Source: G963665975 sp963665975 (lineage in GTDB: Bacteria > Bacteroidota > Rhodothermia > Rhodothermales > Bin80). Taken from it: 64,000 nt of DNA. The stretch covers positions 1 through 64,000 of the forward strand of contig OY762508.1 in NCBI GenBank assembly GCA_963665975.1, given 5' to 3'. Below, one piece after another: positions 27,247 to 36,696 of this stretch. The notes beneath the pieces were generated by a model that searched no databases, had not been told where the DNA came from, and was given only the letters and a program-made list of their open reading frames with translations. How positions within the stretch are numbered: the first letter of the stretch is position 1; every line of letters starts with the position of its first letter. Both the position numbers and the translations under genes were made by a program.

Positions 27247-30200
27247 ATGACCGCACGTTTACACAACAGAGAACACCGATATAGAAGATCACTGGCCTGG
27301 GCACTGGTGAGCTGCGTGGGTCTCGTCACGCTAATGACGTCATGCTCCGATCCTGCGGAGGAGCCCCTATTCACGCTCCTGACTCCAGCTGAGACCGGGA
27401 TCGAATTTGAGAACACCGTGGTGGAACAGGAGGGCTTCAACGTCCTGGAGTATGAGTACTTCTATAATGGGGCAGGTGTTGCGGCAGGAGATATTAACAA
27501 TGACGGATTGCCTGATCTCTTTTTCTCGGCGAATTTGGTCCCTGATCGCCTCTATCTGAACCAGGGCGATCTGACCTTTGAAGACATTACGGAACGGGCT
27601 GGACTGGAGAATTCGCCGACATGGACGACTGGCGTGACAATGGCGGATGTCAACGCGGATGGATGGCTCGACATCTATGTGTGCCGGTCCGGCAATGTGG
27701 CCTCAGACCGGCGTCGCAACGTGCTGTATATCAACAATGGGGATTTATCGTTCACTGAGCAGGCGGCCGAATTCGGACTTGACCGTTCCACATACTCCAA
27801 TCACGCCGCCTTTTTTGATTATGACCGGGACGGAGATCTGGATGCTTACCTGCTCAATCATTCTATTCGCAGGTATTCGAAGTTTGTCGTGGATTACATG
27901 CGGAATCAGCGTGACTCATTGGCTGGTGATATGCTGTTGCGCAATGACGACGGCTGGTTCACCGATGTCAGTGAAGAGGCAGGCATTATCGGCAATCCGC
28001 TCGGTTTCGGTTTGGCTGCTATCGTTAGCGATATCAACCGGGATGGCTGGTTAGACCTGTACGTATCCAATGACTACATCGAGGATGACTATCTCTACAT
28101 CAATCAGCAGGACGGCACGTTCGCGGAATCTATCCGGTCGCACCTGACGCATACTTCCTATTCGTCTATGGGCGCAGACATCGCGGATATCAATAACGAT
28201 GGTGTCGTTGACATTGTGACGCTCGACATGCTGGCTGAAGATCACTACCGACAGAAGATTCTCAAGGGTCCTGAAGACTACCGATTCTACGCCCAGATGC
28301 GTGAGGACGGCTTTCACGAGCAGTACATGCGCAACATGCTGCATATCAGCCAGGACGGGAGTTATTTGGAGATCGGTCAGCTTGCCGGGATTTCAAATAC
28401 GGACTGGAGTTGGGCGGCTCTTCTGGCTGATTTTGATCTGGACGGCTACAAGGATCTCTTTATAACAAATGGATATCTGCGCGATTACACGAATCTGGAT
28501 TTTCTGAAGACGACACTGGTGGATGCCTATCGGGAGGCAAGTGCCCGTGGCGAAACACTTTCGTCGCTCGACATGGTGCAACGGATGCCCTCGAGTAAAT
28601 TGAAGAATTACATGTTCCGCAACCGGGCCGATTGGACATTCGAAAACCGCACGGAGGCCTGGGCTTTGGATCAGCCAACCGTGTCGAGCGGAGCCGCAGT
28701 CGCCGATTTGGATGCGGACGGAGATCTTGATCTCATCGTTAACAACATCAACGAGCCAGCGTTTGTATATCGCAATGAAGCCACCGATTCGCAGGTGCAT
28801 CACTTTCTTCGGGTGCTGTTGGAAGGCCCTGAGGACAACAGATTGGGCATCGGCGCAAACGTGATGATTACGGGCGGAACCGAGCGCTTTTACCAGGAAA
28901 TGATTCCAGGCAGAGGCTATCTGTCTGCGGTGGAGCCCGTCCTGGTCTTTGGCCTCGGACAATTGGAGAACGCAGATCTCCAGATTACATGGCCGGACGG
29001 GAGACGGCAGACGCTCTCGGATGTGGCCGCAAATCAAACCCTCGTTCTTCGCCATGCTGACGCAGACGCTCCCATGGCAATAGCCAAAGAAGCTAGGGAG
29101 CCTCTGTTCACCGAGATTGCAGGGTTCGGGCTTGATTATCGACATGAGGAGAATCCCTTTGTCGACTTTGATCGGGAACCGTTGCTGCCGCATGTGTTGT
29201 CGCGGGAAGGGCCGGCGCTTGCCGCAGGAGACATCAACGGGGACGGGCTCGAAGATTTAATTGTTGGTGGTGCTATGGGGAGTGAGGCCGGACTGTTCTT
29301 ACAACAGGCGGATGGATCCTTTCGCAGGGTCAGCCTACCTGCGCTGTCGGACCATCGTGGTTACGAAGACACGGAAGCGCTGCTGTTCGACGCCGATGGA
29401 GACGGCGACATCGACCTGTATATGGTAAGCGGAGGGAACAGCGAAGAGGAAGGGAGCGCGCTATACCAGGACAGGTTGTATGAGAATGAGGGTTTCGGGC
29501 GGCTCGTTTACAGGCCGGGGGCACTACCCTCCATACCGACCAGCGGAACAACCGTAGCCGCACATGACATGGACAATGACGGAGACCTCGATCTGTTTGT
29601 CGGGGGACGCGTACGCCCAGGCCGGTACCCTCTTGCGCCGCAGAGCTATTTGCTGGAAAACACCGGAGGAGAATTTCGTGATGTGACCGCAGAGCATGCG
29701 GACGCGCTCGTGGACCTCGGCATGGTGACAGACGCACTATGGGTAGATATTGCGGGTGATGATTCCGAAGAACTGGTGATTGCTGGCGAGTGGCAACCCA
29801 TCCGCGTATTTGCACACGACAACGGTCGTGCGTTCACAGAAATCACGGACAGGCTCGGTATGGGGCAGACAAACGGATTCTGGAATGTACTTGCCGTCGC
29901 AGACCTTGACGGGGACGGAGATACAGACCTGGTCGCGGGCAATCGTGGCGTAAACACGCAGATTAGCATGACCGCTGCAGAACCTGCATCTCTGTACGCC
30001 GTGGATGTCGACCACAGCGGCACGGTTCTCCCTCTGATGAGCGCCTTCATTGGCGGCCAGGAGCACCCGGTGATCTGGCGTGACCAGTTAGTGGGCGAAG
30101 CGCCTTCGTTCGCGGTGCGCTTCCCGACCTATGCTTCCTATGCTGACGCTACCATGCAGAAAGTCTTGACGTCTGACGAGCGGGCGGGCGCCACAACCCT

Positions 30201-30594
30201 TCATGCGTTTACAAGCGAGACTTCTCTCTTTGAAAATCGCGACGACGCTGGAATGCGCCGCAAGCCCTTGCCGGTTGCTGTTCAGGCGGCGCCGGTGCAG
30301 GACATCCTTGTCGGAGATTACAACGACGACGGCATTATGGATCTGCTCTTGGCAGGCAACAACTACGGCGTACGCGCGGAAGTGGGTCGGGACGCTGCGG
30401 GCAGGGGCCTGGTGCTCCTCGGAGCCAAGCAGGGAGACCTCTCCTTTCGTCGCGCCGGACACTCGGGTTTCGTTGCGCCAGGAGACGTTCGCAAACTTGC
30501 TGCCGTCCGGGTCCAAGATATTGCGCTGATCGTGGTGGCTACAAACGATGATGTGCTCAGGGCAATGGCCCCAAGCCACACCATTACTCCATGA
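27247..30594 (+). CDS. CRTAC1-type lipoprotein with FG-GAP/VCBS repeats and ASPIC/UnbV domain
   Basis: 1115-residue surface lipoprotein. ATG 27247 gives a signal with lipobox LMTSC, cysteine at residue 33. Calcium-binding FG-GAP/VCBS-type repeats run along both halves (DINNDGLPDLFFSA, DVNADGWLDIYV, DYDRDGDLDAYLL, DLDADGDLDLIVNN, DINGDGLEDLIVGG, DMDNDGDLDLFVGG, DLDGDGDTDLVAGN, DYNDDGIMDLLLAG), which build a beta-propeller. Between them, about residues 525-610, lies an ASPIC/UnbV domain (NRLGIGANVMITGG, GYLSAVEPVLVFGLG, LQITWPDGRRQTLS). In Bacteroidota these proteins are often encoded beside SusC/SusD genes; the ligand is unknown. The stop overlaps the M24 peptidase start by four bases. Confidence 0.93.
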   Translation: MTARLHNREHRYRRSLAWALVSCVGLVTLMTSCSDPAEEPLFTLLTPAETGIEFENTVVEQEGFNVLEYEYFYNGAGVAAGDINNDGLPDLFFSANLVPDRLYLNQGDLTFEDITERAGLENSPTWTTGVTMADVNADGWLDIYVCRSGNVASDRRRNVLYINNGDLSFTEQAAEFGLDRSTYSNHAAFFDYDRDGDLDAYLLNHSIRRYSKFVVDYMRNQRDSLAGDMLLRNDDGWFTDVSEEAGIIGNPLGFGLAAIVSDINRDGWLDLYVSNDYIEDDYLYINQQDGTFAESIRSHLTHTSYSSMGADIADINNDGVVDIVTLDMLAEDHYRQKILKGPEDYRFYAQMREDGFHEQYMRNMLHISQDGSYLEIGQLAGISNTDWSWAALLADFDLDGYKDLFITNGYLRDYTNLDFLKTTLVDAYREASARGETLSSLDMVQRMPSSKLKNYMFRNRADWTFENRTEAWALDQPTVSSGAAVADLDADGDLDLIVNNINEPAFVYRNEATDSQVHHFLRVLLEGPEDNRLGIGANVMITGGTERFYQEMIPGRGYLSAVEPVLVFGLGQLENADLQITWPDGRRQTLSDVAANQTLVLRHADADAPMAIAKEAREPLFTEIAGFGLDYRHEENPFVDFDREPLLPHVLSREGPALAAGDINGDGLEDLIVGGAMGSEAGLFLQQADGSFRRVSLPALSDHRGYEDTEALLFDADGDGDIDLYMVSGGNSEEEGSALYQDRLYENEGFGRLVYRPGALPSIPTSGTTVAAHDMDNDGDLDLFVGGRVRPGRYPLAPQSYLLENTGGEFRDVTAEHADALVDLGMVTDALWVDIAGDDSEELVIAGEWQPIRVFAHDNGRAFTEITDRLGMGQTNGFWNVLAVADLDGDGDTDLVAGNRGVNTQISMTAAEPASLYAVDVDHSGTVLPLMSAFIGGQEHPVIWRDQLVGEAPSFAVRFPTYASYADATMQKVLTSDERAGATTLHAFTSETSLFENRDDAGMRRKPLPVAVQAAPVQDILVGDYNDDGIMDLLLAGNNYGVRAEVGRDAAGRGLVLLGAKQGDLSFRRAGHSGFVAPGDVRKLAAVRVQDIALIVVATNDDVLRAMAPSHTITP

Positions 30595-31649
30595 GTACAG
30601 ATTTCCACGATCTGCTGGAGAAGTACCGCGTGGATGCGGTGCTCATCAGCCATCTTCCAAACGTGCGATGGCTGTGTGGATTTACAGGTTCCCGGGGCAT
30701 GGTCGTGCTACGGGGAGACGGTGTCTGTTTCCTTTCGGATACCCGGTATACTGATCAGGCGCGCGCGGAGGTCACACATGCGAGCGTGTTTACGCAGGAG
30801 GGCGCGTTTCAGGATATTGTGGCCCGCGAAGATCTCTTCTGCGATATCACGCGCATCCTCTATCAGGGCGACCGCCTTCTGGTTAGCGACTTTGAGGAAT
30901 GGCAGCGTTGTTTTCCGGGTATTGAATGGGTAGGTAGCGAACGCTTGCTGGATGAGTTCGTAGCGCAAAAGACGTCAGAGGAGCTTCGCCTCATGCGGCA
31001 GGCGCAGGGTATTTCTGATCGAGTCTTTACTCGCATTCTGGACTCGGTGGTGCCTGGAGTTTCCGAGTGTGATCTTGTTGCAGAGATTACGTATCAGCAC
31101 CTCCTGCTGGGGGCAGAGAAGATGTCCTTTGATCCGATCGTGCTTTCCGGGCCTCGAGCGTCGCTGCCGCACGGCCGTGCTTCGGACCGGTGCGTGAAGC
31201 GTGGTGAATTATTGCTGCTCGACTTTGGATGCTTTGTTGGCGGCTATGCCTCGGACATGACGCGGACTATTGCGGTCGGACAACCGCTGGCAGCGCAATA
31301 CGAGGCGTACAACGTAGTGTTGGAGGCCCAGACACGAGCCCTGGATTACCTGTGTGCAGGGCATACAACCTGTGAAATAGACGCTGTGGCCCGCAGTGTA
31401 ATCGATGATGCCGGGTATGGTGATTGTTTTGTACACAGCCTGGGCCATGGCATTGGGCTTGAGGTGCATGAATGGCCACGCCTAAGTCGTCATACGAACG
31501 ACACGTTGCCGGCGAATGTAGCGGTCACGATAGAACCTGGCATCTACGTGTCCGGGCAGTTTGGTATTCGCATTGAGGATACAGTCGTCGTGGGGCCTGA
31601 CGCTTGCGAGCGTCTCGGCACATCACCTCGGGCATTGCTTGTAGTGTGA
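30591..31649 (+). CDS. M24-family Xaa-Pro aminopeptidase
   Basis: 352-residue metallopeptidase that removes an N-terminal residue before proline. A creatinase-like N-terminal domain (about 1-120) precedes the pita-bread fold, whose five metal ligands are visible: Asp in LLLLDFGCF, Asp in SDMTRTIAV, His in SLGHGIGLEVHE, Glu in VTIEPGIYV and Glu in GIRIEDTVVV. The length equals that of cytoplasmic PepQ/YpdF-type enzymes, and there is no signal peptide. The ATG overlaps the stop of the CRTAC1 lipoprotein gene (ATGA), so translation is probably coupled although the two proteins act in different compartments. Confidence 0.94.
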   Translation: MSTDFHDLLEKYRVDAVLISHLPNVRWLCGFTGSRGMVVLRGDGVCFLSDTRYTDQARAEVTHASVFTQEGAFQDIVAREDLFCDITRILYQGDRLLVSDFEEWQRCFPGIEWVGSERLLDEFVAQKTSEELRLMRQAQGISDRVFTRILDSVVPGVSECDLVAEITYQHLLLGAEKMSFDPIVLSGPRASLPHGRASDRCVKRGELLLLDFGCFVGGYASDMTRTIAVGQPLAAQYEAYNVVLEAQTRALDYLCAGHTTCEIDAVARSVIDDAGYGDCFVHSLGHGIGLEVHEWPRLSRHTNDTLPANVAVTIEPGIYVSGQFGIRIEDTVVVGPDACERLGTSPRALLVV

Positions 31650-31689
31650 ACAATCCCTTGAGTGCAAATTCACTGTATTGGGTAGTATT

Positions 31690-33003
31690 ATGACGGAGGG
31701 TGCCAGCACGGATACAGCGCACGGCACACACCGCCAGGTCCTGGTGGTGACGTATTATTTTCCGCCCATGGGGCTGAGCGGCGTGCAGCGCGTCACCACC
31801 TTTGTCAAGTATCTGAAAGAGTACGGCTGGCGCCCTACGGTGCTGACCATTGATCCAGCTGGATACTTCGCCTATGATGCAACCTTGCTTGCGGAGGTTC
31901 AGGCTGCTGGCGTCCCTATTCATCGAACGGACAGCTGGGATCCGACCCGCCTGTTCAGGCGGCAGCAGTCTGTGGCGATGCCGTCGGAATCTCTAAGGAG
32001 CCGATTCTCTGCGATCAGTCAGCTGTTATTCGTTCCGGACAACAAGATTGGATGGATGCCGCATGCCTTGCGAACGGGCCACCGGTTGTTGCGATCGGGA
32101 TCGTTCGACGCCATATTTTCGTCGGCGCCACCCTATACGGCGCATCTTGTTGCCGCGCGGCTAAGCCGCACACACCATCTCCCGCTGGTGGTGGATTTTA
32201 GGGACGACTGGGTGGGCAACCCCAGGCACATTTACGCGACTCCCTTACACCGATACTGGAACGAGCGGCTGGAGCGCAAGGTGCTGCGATCATCCCGGCG
32301 GGCGGTCACCATCAACGACGCCATTGGCGACGCGTTGTTGAGGGTAGGAGAGGCCCCCGTAACGATCATTCCTCATGGATATGATCCAGAGAACTTGACG
32401 GTGGCGCCTGCGGAGCGAAAGTCCGGGAAAATGATGTTTGTGTATACCGGCATCTTTTACGACGCACAGACCCCGGATTATTTCCTCCAGGCATTGGCTC
32501 GAGTGATCGACCGCCATCCAGAGGCCAGGGATCTGGTAGAAGCCGTATTTGTGGGGCTACTGCCAAAGTCTTCGCTGCAGCATATTGCAGCTCTGAATCT
32601 GGAGGACGTGGTAACGTACACCGGCTACGAGTCGCATACGCGGGCGGTCGCATTTCAGCGCGCTGCCGATGTGCTCTGGATGACGATCGGTACACGTCCC
32701 GGGGCTGAGGGGATATCGACCAGCAAGCTTTTTGAATACATGGGAAGCCGAAAGCCCATTCTGGCTCTTGTGCCTCCAGGCACGGCCCGGCGCGCTCTGG
32801 AGCCCTATCGCGCGGCAATGATCGCGGATCCGGAAGATGTCGGTGCGATCGCAACTGCTATCAGTGCATTGTTTTCACAATGGCAATCCGGAGCATTAGA
32901 CACGCCGGATGAGGCATACGTGCAACAGCATGACCGCAGACATCTAACCGGAATGTTGGCTGCCTGTCTTGACGAGAGTCTTCAAGGATCTGATATTCCC
33001 TGA
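31690..33003 (+). CDS. Family 4 glycosyltransferase
   Basis: 437-residue GT-B fold glycosyltransferase from ATG 31690. The N-terminal half starts with VLVVTYYFPPMGLSGVQRVTTF, the glycine-rich acceptor-side motif common in sugar transferases for surface polysaccharide; the C-terminal half has VTIIPHGYDPENL, FVYTGIFYDAQTPDYFLQAL and the donor-binding region GISTSKLFEYMGSRKPILAL with a Glu in the usual position. It probably adds a sugar to a polysaccharide or glycolipid in the cytoplasm; donor and acceptor are unknown. It is 40 bases behind the peptidase and 41 before the kinase-like gene, so likely part of one operon. Confidence 0.9.
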   Translation: MTEGASTDTAHGTHRQVLVVTYYFPPMGLSGVQRVTTFVKYLKEYGWRPTVLTIDPAGYFAYDATLLAEVQAAGVPIHRTDSWDPTRLFRRQQSVAMPSESLRSRFSAISQLLFVPDNKIGWMPHALRTGHRLLRSGSFDAIFSSAPPYTAHLVAARLSRTHHLPLVVDFRDDWVGNPRHIYATPLHRYWNERLERKVLRSSRRAVTINDAIGDALLRVGEAPVTIIPHGYDPENLTVAPAERKSGKMMFVYTGIFYDAQTPDYFLQALARVIDRHPEARDLVEAVFVGLLPKSSLQHIAALNLEDVVTYTGYESHTRAVAFQRAADVLWMTIGTRPGAEGISTSKLFEYMGSRKPILALVPPGTARRALEPYRAAMIADPEDVGAIATAISALFSQWQSGALDTPDEAYVQQHDRRHLTGMLAACLDESLQGSDIP

Positions 33004-33043
33004 TATCCCGGCTCGCATTTCGCGTACACAGGACTCTTGTCAC

Positions 33044-33454
33044 ATGGATTCGAACAGACTACTTCGCTTAAAGGTCGCGAGCACATTTGACAATCTTGAG
33101 GATGTAGTGGAGCACGTGCAGACGTTCATGGAGGCCCACAAGATTGGCGCGGACCTGGCGCACAATGTCGTGCTGCTGGCGAGCGAAGCGGTCACTAATG
33201 CGATGGAGCATGGCAACGAGTGGGATCCCGAGAAGCATATCGTGCTCGAGGTGGACACGGGCCCTGAAATCATCGAAATGACCGTCACCGATGAGGGGCC
33301 AGGCTTTGATTTGTCTTTGGTGGGAGACCCCATTGAAACGGAAAACCTCCTGAAGGGGCGTGGTCGGGGGTTGTATTTCATGGAGCTTATGGCTGACGAA
33401 TTTCATATTGAACAGGAGGGGCGGCAGTTGCGCCTGATCTTCCGTCGAGATTAA
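33044..33454 (+). CDS. RsbW/SpoIIAB-like serine kinase (anti-sigma factor type)
   Basis: 136-residue HATPase_c protein. ATG 33044 gives the normal length; an upstream in-frame start overlaps the glycosyltransferase and is rejected. GHKL motifs are visible: N box ASEAVTNAMEHGNEW (about residues 48-62), G1 box VTDEGPGFDLS (about 83-93) and G2 box GRGRGLYFMELMAD (about 107-120). Proteins of this type bind a sigma factor or phosphorylate an anti-anti-sigma protein. No STAS partner or sigma factor is encoded next to it, so its partner must be elsewhere. Confidence 0.9.
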   Translation: MDSNRLLRLKVASTFDNLEDVVEHVQTFMEAHKIGADLAHNVVLLASEAVTNAMEHGNEWDPEKHIVLEVDTGPEIIEMTVTDEGPGFDLSLVGDPIETENLLKGRGRGLYFMELMADEFHIEQEGRQLRLIFRRD

Positions 33455-33566
33455 GGGCGAACGTGATACGTGGCGGCGAATGTTGATCGCATTTTCTTGC
33501 ATGTGAATGCTGGTTGCTTCGTAGTTGGGCTCGTGCCAAGGACATCGGTGAATTTGCGTCGACTTA

Positions 33567-33866
33567 TCACTCGATGTCGGTGAAGCACAGCAAGTGCGCG
33601 CACAGCATTCTGGCTTCGGCGTACTGTTCGGGGCCCCATTTGGGAGAGTGCGTGACGAGCCCGGCACTGAATTCGCTGACGAGCTTCTGGGACAAGCCGA
33701 TGGTGTTGAAGCCCCAGTTGCTTAGATGCTCTTTGACGAATCGCAAAGTCTCAGCCGAGCGGTTTTCCTTGTAGTCGACGTGATACACTCCGTCCGAGAG
33801 AACGCCGTGACCGTCCGGCGTGACGAGCCATTACCGGCCGTGCATTTGAGCGGTTCGCAAAAACTT
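33567..33866 (-). pseudogene. Fragment of a secreted glycoside-hydrolase-like gene with a nonsense codon
   Basis: On the minus strand one frame reads FLRTAQMHGR, TAA at 33833-33831, then WLVTPDGHGVLSDGVYHVDY, KENRSAETLRFVKEHLSNWG and FNTIGLSQKLVSEF before a stop at 33567. GR-[YW]-WLVTPDGH followed by a short linker and WGFNTIG is the pattern I associate with the start of agarase/beta-galactosidase-like TIM-barrel hydrolases. A single base change in a tyrosine codon would give the TAA. The rest of such a gene (several hundred residues) is missing on both sides. The family assignment is tentative. Confidence 0.4.
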
Positions 33867-34782
33867 GTCGCTTCGGCTTGAACGGCTGGTGTCCCGTTGA
33901 ACGGAGACTCCAGCGACTCACGCGATCCGGGCGAATATCCACAATCGATCTCAGCAGGGTCGCGGCCGCGCTCCTGGCTGAGAGGTGCTGGCCAACGCCG
34001 AATTTGGTCGTTACTTTGGCAGCCGCCGAGCGAGCCGTTCCCATACTACAATGTGCCGACAAACCGTTCACCGAAAATGCGCGCCTAGACGCGGACGCAC
34101 TGCAGGATATCGGTCTACTTAAGCGACCCCGGGGTTAGCGGGGAAGGAAATATGCCCCTGGAAGCTGGAGCGGGAGACGTGGATCGGACCCAGTACATTT
34201 AGCTTGGGAAGCTGACGTTACATCTCTTGGATGCTCCTAATTGCAGCCCACAGTTTAGCACTTCAAGGCACACAATGATGGACTGGACTGCTGCGCCTTT
34301 CAGCAGAGCAAGCCCAGTCGAGTTAGTTGTGACGGTCACGAAGGCTAGTGCAACCTGGGCGAGACATCAGTTGTCGCGAGCTAAACGAAATCATTGATCA
34401 TTGCGCGGATCGGCATGCCGATTCGAGGGTAGCCCGGTCTCCCCGGGCTAGTGCCAAGTCAATGACGCCTGTCGGCGTTGCTGATTCCCGAGGGCAATTC
34501 GAGAGACGGATTGGGTATTGGAACAGCAGCCAGCGAGTTTGGTTGGGGAAATCGCGACGGCCCCAATTTCGAAGTCGATGCGACTCAGTGCCGCTTCCGC
34601 GGCAGATTGGGAGTAGTGGACGCACCCCAAGCTCGTCGCTGACACCAGCTAGGAATGAACCAACGGGACGACGGGCCCCGCAATCTCAGCCAGCATATGG
34701 TACTGTTCCTCAGTTGGCGCTCGAAAGCGTAGACTGCCTGGAACCGGCCAGTCTGGCCTTCGTGGGGTACCGATAACTGACT
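33867..34782 (+). other. Gene-free stretch at the start of the degraded island
   Basis: About 900 bases between the hydrolase-like fragment and the first HNH nuclease. Open frames here are short or biased towards Arg/Ser and show no family features. No repeat, tRNA or terminator was found. It may be debris or carry the promoter of the HNH pair. Confidence 0.5.
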
Positions 34783-35700
34783 ATGGGCATCAACCTCGTA
34801 GTAGCGGTCACCGACAGCGACTGGTACGAGACGCTTCGCCGGCAGCCTAACTTGGATGACGTAAACTTCTGGTCGCCCAGCCCGAAGAATTTCAAGGCGC
34901 TTAGTCCGGGTGAGCTTTTTCTCTTTAAACTGCACGCACCACGCAACGTGATCGTGGGTGGAGGGATCTTCACCCATGCCAGCAAGCTTCCGTGTTCGCT
35001 TGCGTGGGAAGCATTTGGCAAAGCGAATGGTGCAAGCTCGGCATCGGAAATGCGCAAGCGCATTGTCAAGTACCGAAGAGATCCATCAGATCGCCGGAGC
35101 GATTTCACAATTGGCTGCCGAATCCTGACACAGCCTCTCTTTTTCGAGGAGAGCGACTGGATTCCTGTGCCGAAGAGCTGGGCTCGGAATATTGTTTCCT
35201 TCAAGAGATACAACACGACCGAGGCCGAAGGCCTTCAACTATGGGAGTGGTTCACGGACCATTTGAGCAGGCAGCAACAGGGGATGGGGTCTTGGCCTTC
35301 TACACGCTATGGCAAGCCTCAGTTGATCCCCCAGCGGCTCGGTCAGGGCTCATTTCGGGCCTTGGTCACTGACATCTATGAACGGCGGTGTGCCGTTACG
35401 CAAGAACGAACCCTACCGGCCTTGGAAGCAGCCCATATCCGGCCCTATCACGATGGTGGCAGGCACGATCCCCAGAACGGATTGTTGCTGCGTCGTGATA
35501 TACACCGATTGTTTGACACCGGCTATGTGACCGTCACGCCCGATCTCGACTTTGAAGTCAGCGCGCGGATTCGTGAGGAGTTTGAGAACGGCAGACATTA
35601 CTATGCTCTTCACGGGAGGCAGATTGCAACACCTCGGTCCACCAATCAACATCCGGATCGCCGTGCGCTGGCTTGGCACAACGAGAATTGCTTCAGGTGA
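34783..35700 (+). CDS. HNH endonuclease with N-terminal PUA/EVE-like region
   Basis: 305-residue protein. The C-terminal HNH nuclease (about residues 195-260) shows DIYERRCAVTQERTLPALEA, AHIRPYHDGGRHDPQNGLLL and RRDIHRLFDTGYVTV, with the His-Asn-His metal-binding set visible (AH, QNG, IH). The N-terminal part (WYETLRRQPNLDDVNFW, PGELFLFKLHAPRNVIVGGG) looks like a small ligand- or modified-base-reading module of the PUA/EVE kind, by eye. Such a combination would suit modification-dependent restriction. The next gene, also an HNH nuclease, starts six bases after its stop. The gene is intact in an otherwise decayed island. Confidence 0.82.
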   Translation: MGINLVVAVTDSDWYETLRRQPNLDDVNFWSPSPKNFKALSPGELFLFKLHAPRNVIVGGGIFTHASKLPCSLAWEAFGKANGASSASEMRKRIVKYRRDPSDRRSDFTIGCRILTQPLFFEESDWIPVPKSWARNIVSFKRYNTTEAEGLQLWEWFTDHLSRQQQGMGSWPSTRYGKPQLIPQRLGQGSFRALVTDIYERRCAVTQERTLPALEAAHIRPYHDGGRHDPQNGLLLRRDIHRLFDTGYVTVTPDLDFEVSARIREEFENGRHYYALHGRQIATPRSTNQHPDRRALAWHNENCFR

Positions 35701-35706
35701 GGAATC

Positions 35707-36696
35707 GTGGCCTCAATGAGTGAAAAAGATCTTGATGTACGGATGCGCGTGGCGGCCTTCGACCATGTTCGAAGACTGACCCAAATTCATGACCATCTGA
35801 ATGCGCAAAAATTGAAGCCCGGCTTTGTTTTCGAAGGCGAGCGCATCCCGCTTTTTAATCCGCGACGTGGCATTTTCAAGCCGCGCCAGATGCACTCCCT
35901 GCTGTCGATCAAGACTGTGTTTCCAAGGCCTGGCAGAAAAGTCTGGTACGACGACCAACGCCAAGTTCACCAACAGATATACAAGGGTCATGATTCGGTT
36001 GATTACGCTTTCATGGGCCAAGACCCAAATGCGGCTGACAACCGCTGGCTGCGTGAGGCTTGCGAGAAACGGGTGCCTATCATCTATTTCCTCGGCATCG
36101 CTCCAAGCCGCTACCAAGCCATCCTGCCAGCCTTCATCTCAGGATGGGATGCCAAGTTGCTCAAGGCCAACGTGGCATTTGGGGTGCCAGCGCAAGAATC
36201 ACAGGCACAGTTGCAAGGGGTGCAAAATGCCAACAACCTTCTACAAACCCACATCGGTTCTTACCCGGAGACTCCTCTGGAACGGCGTTACGCACTCCAG
36301 TCCGTCAAGCGCCGCCTGCACCAAGCGTCGTTCCGGGAAGCAATCATCACCGCGTATGACGGTCGCTGCGCGCTGTCGGGGATACCGGAACCTTTACTCC
36401 TCGACGCAGCGCACATCTTATCGGACAATGACGAGCAATTTGGCCAGCCGGTGATTCCCAACGGAATCCCGCTATCGAAGATCCACCACGCTGCATTCGA
36501 TGCACATCTGATCGGCATTGATCCCGACTATCGCCTGCATGTCTCTGATCGCTTACTCGACAGGGAAGACGGACCCCTGCTGGAAGCCCTAAAGCGACTC
36601 GCGGGAGAGAACATTCACTTACCCGTTCGATTGCAAGATCGACCGGATCGGGAACGCCTCGAAATTCGCTTCGAGCGCTTCAAGGCGGCGGCTTGA
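35707..36696 (+). CDS. HNH endonuclease, second of a tandem pair
   Basis: 329-residue protein (GTG 35707 with an AGGTGAGG ribosome site overlapping the previous stop; ATG 35716 is an alternative). The C-terminal HNH domain has ITAYDGRCALSGIPEPLLLD, AAHILSDNDEQFGQP and VIPNGIPLSKIHHAAFDAHL, again with the His-Asn-His set. The N-terminal half (FVFEGERIPLFNPRRGIFKP, LSIKTVFPRPGRKVWYDD, VPIIYFLGIAPSRYQAILP) is a separate domain common to a family of HNH proteins, possibly a DNA-reading module. Close spacing with the first nuclease suggests a shared transcript and joint role, plausibly defence against foreign DNA. No methyltransferase is adjacent. Confidence 0.82.
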   Translation: MASMSEKDLDVRMRVAAFDHVRRLTQIHDHLNAQKLKPGFVFEGERIPLFNPRRGIFKPRQMHSLLSIKTVFPRPGRKVWYDDQRQVHQQIYKGHDSVDYAFMGQDPNAADNRWLREACEKRVPIIYFLGIAPSRYQAILPAFISGWDAKLLKANVAFGVPAQESQAQLQGVQNANNLLQTHIGSYPETPLERRYALQSVKRRLHQASFREAIITAYDGRCALSGIPEPLLLDAAHILSDNDEQFGQPVIPNGIPLSKIHHAAFDAHLIGIDPDYRLHVSDRLLDREDGPLLEALKRLAGENIHLPVRLQDRPDRERLEIRFERFKAAA

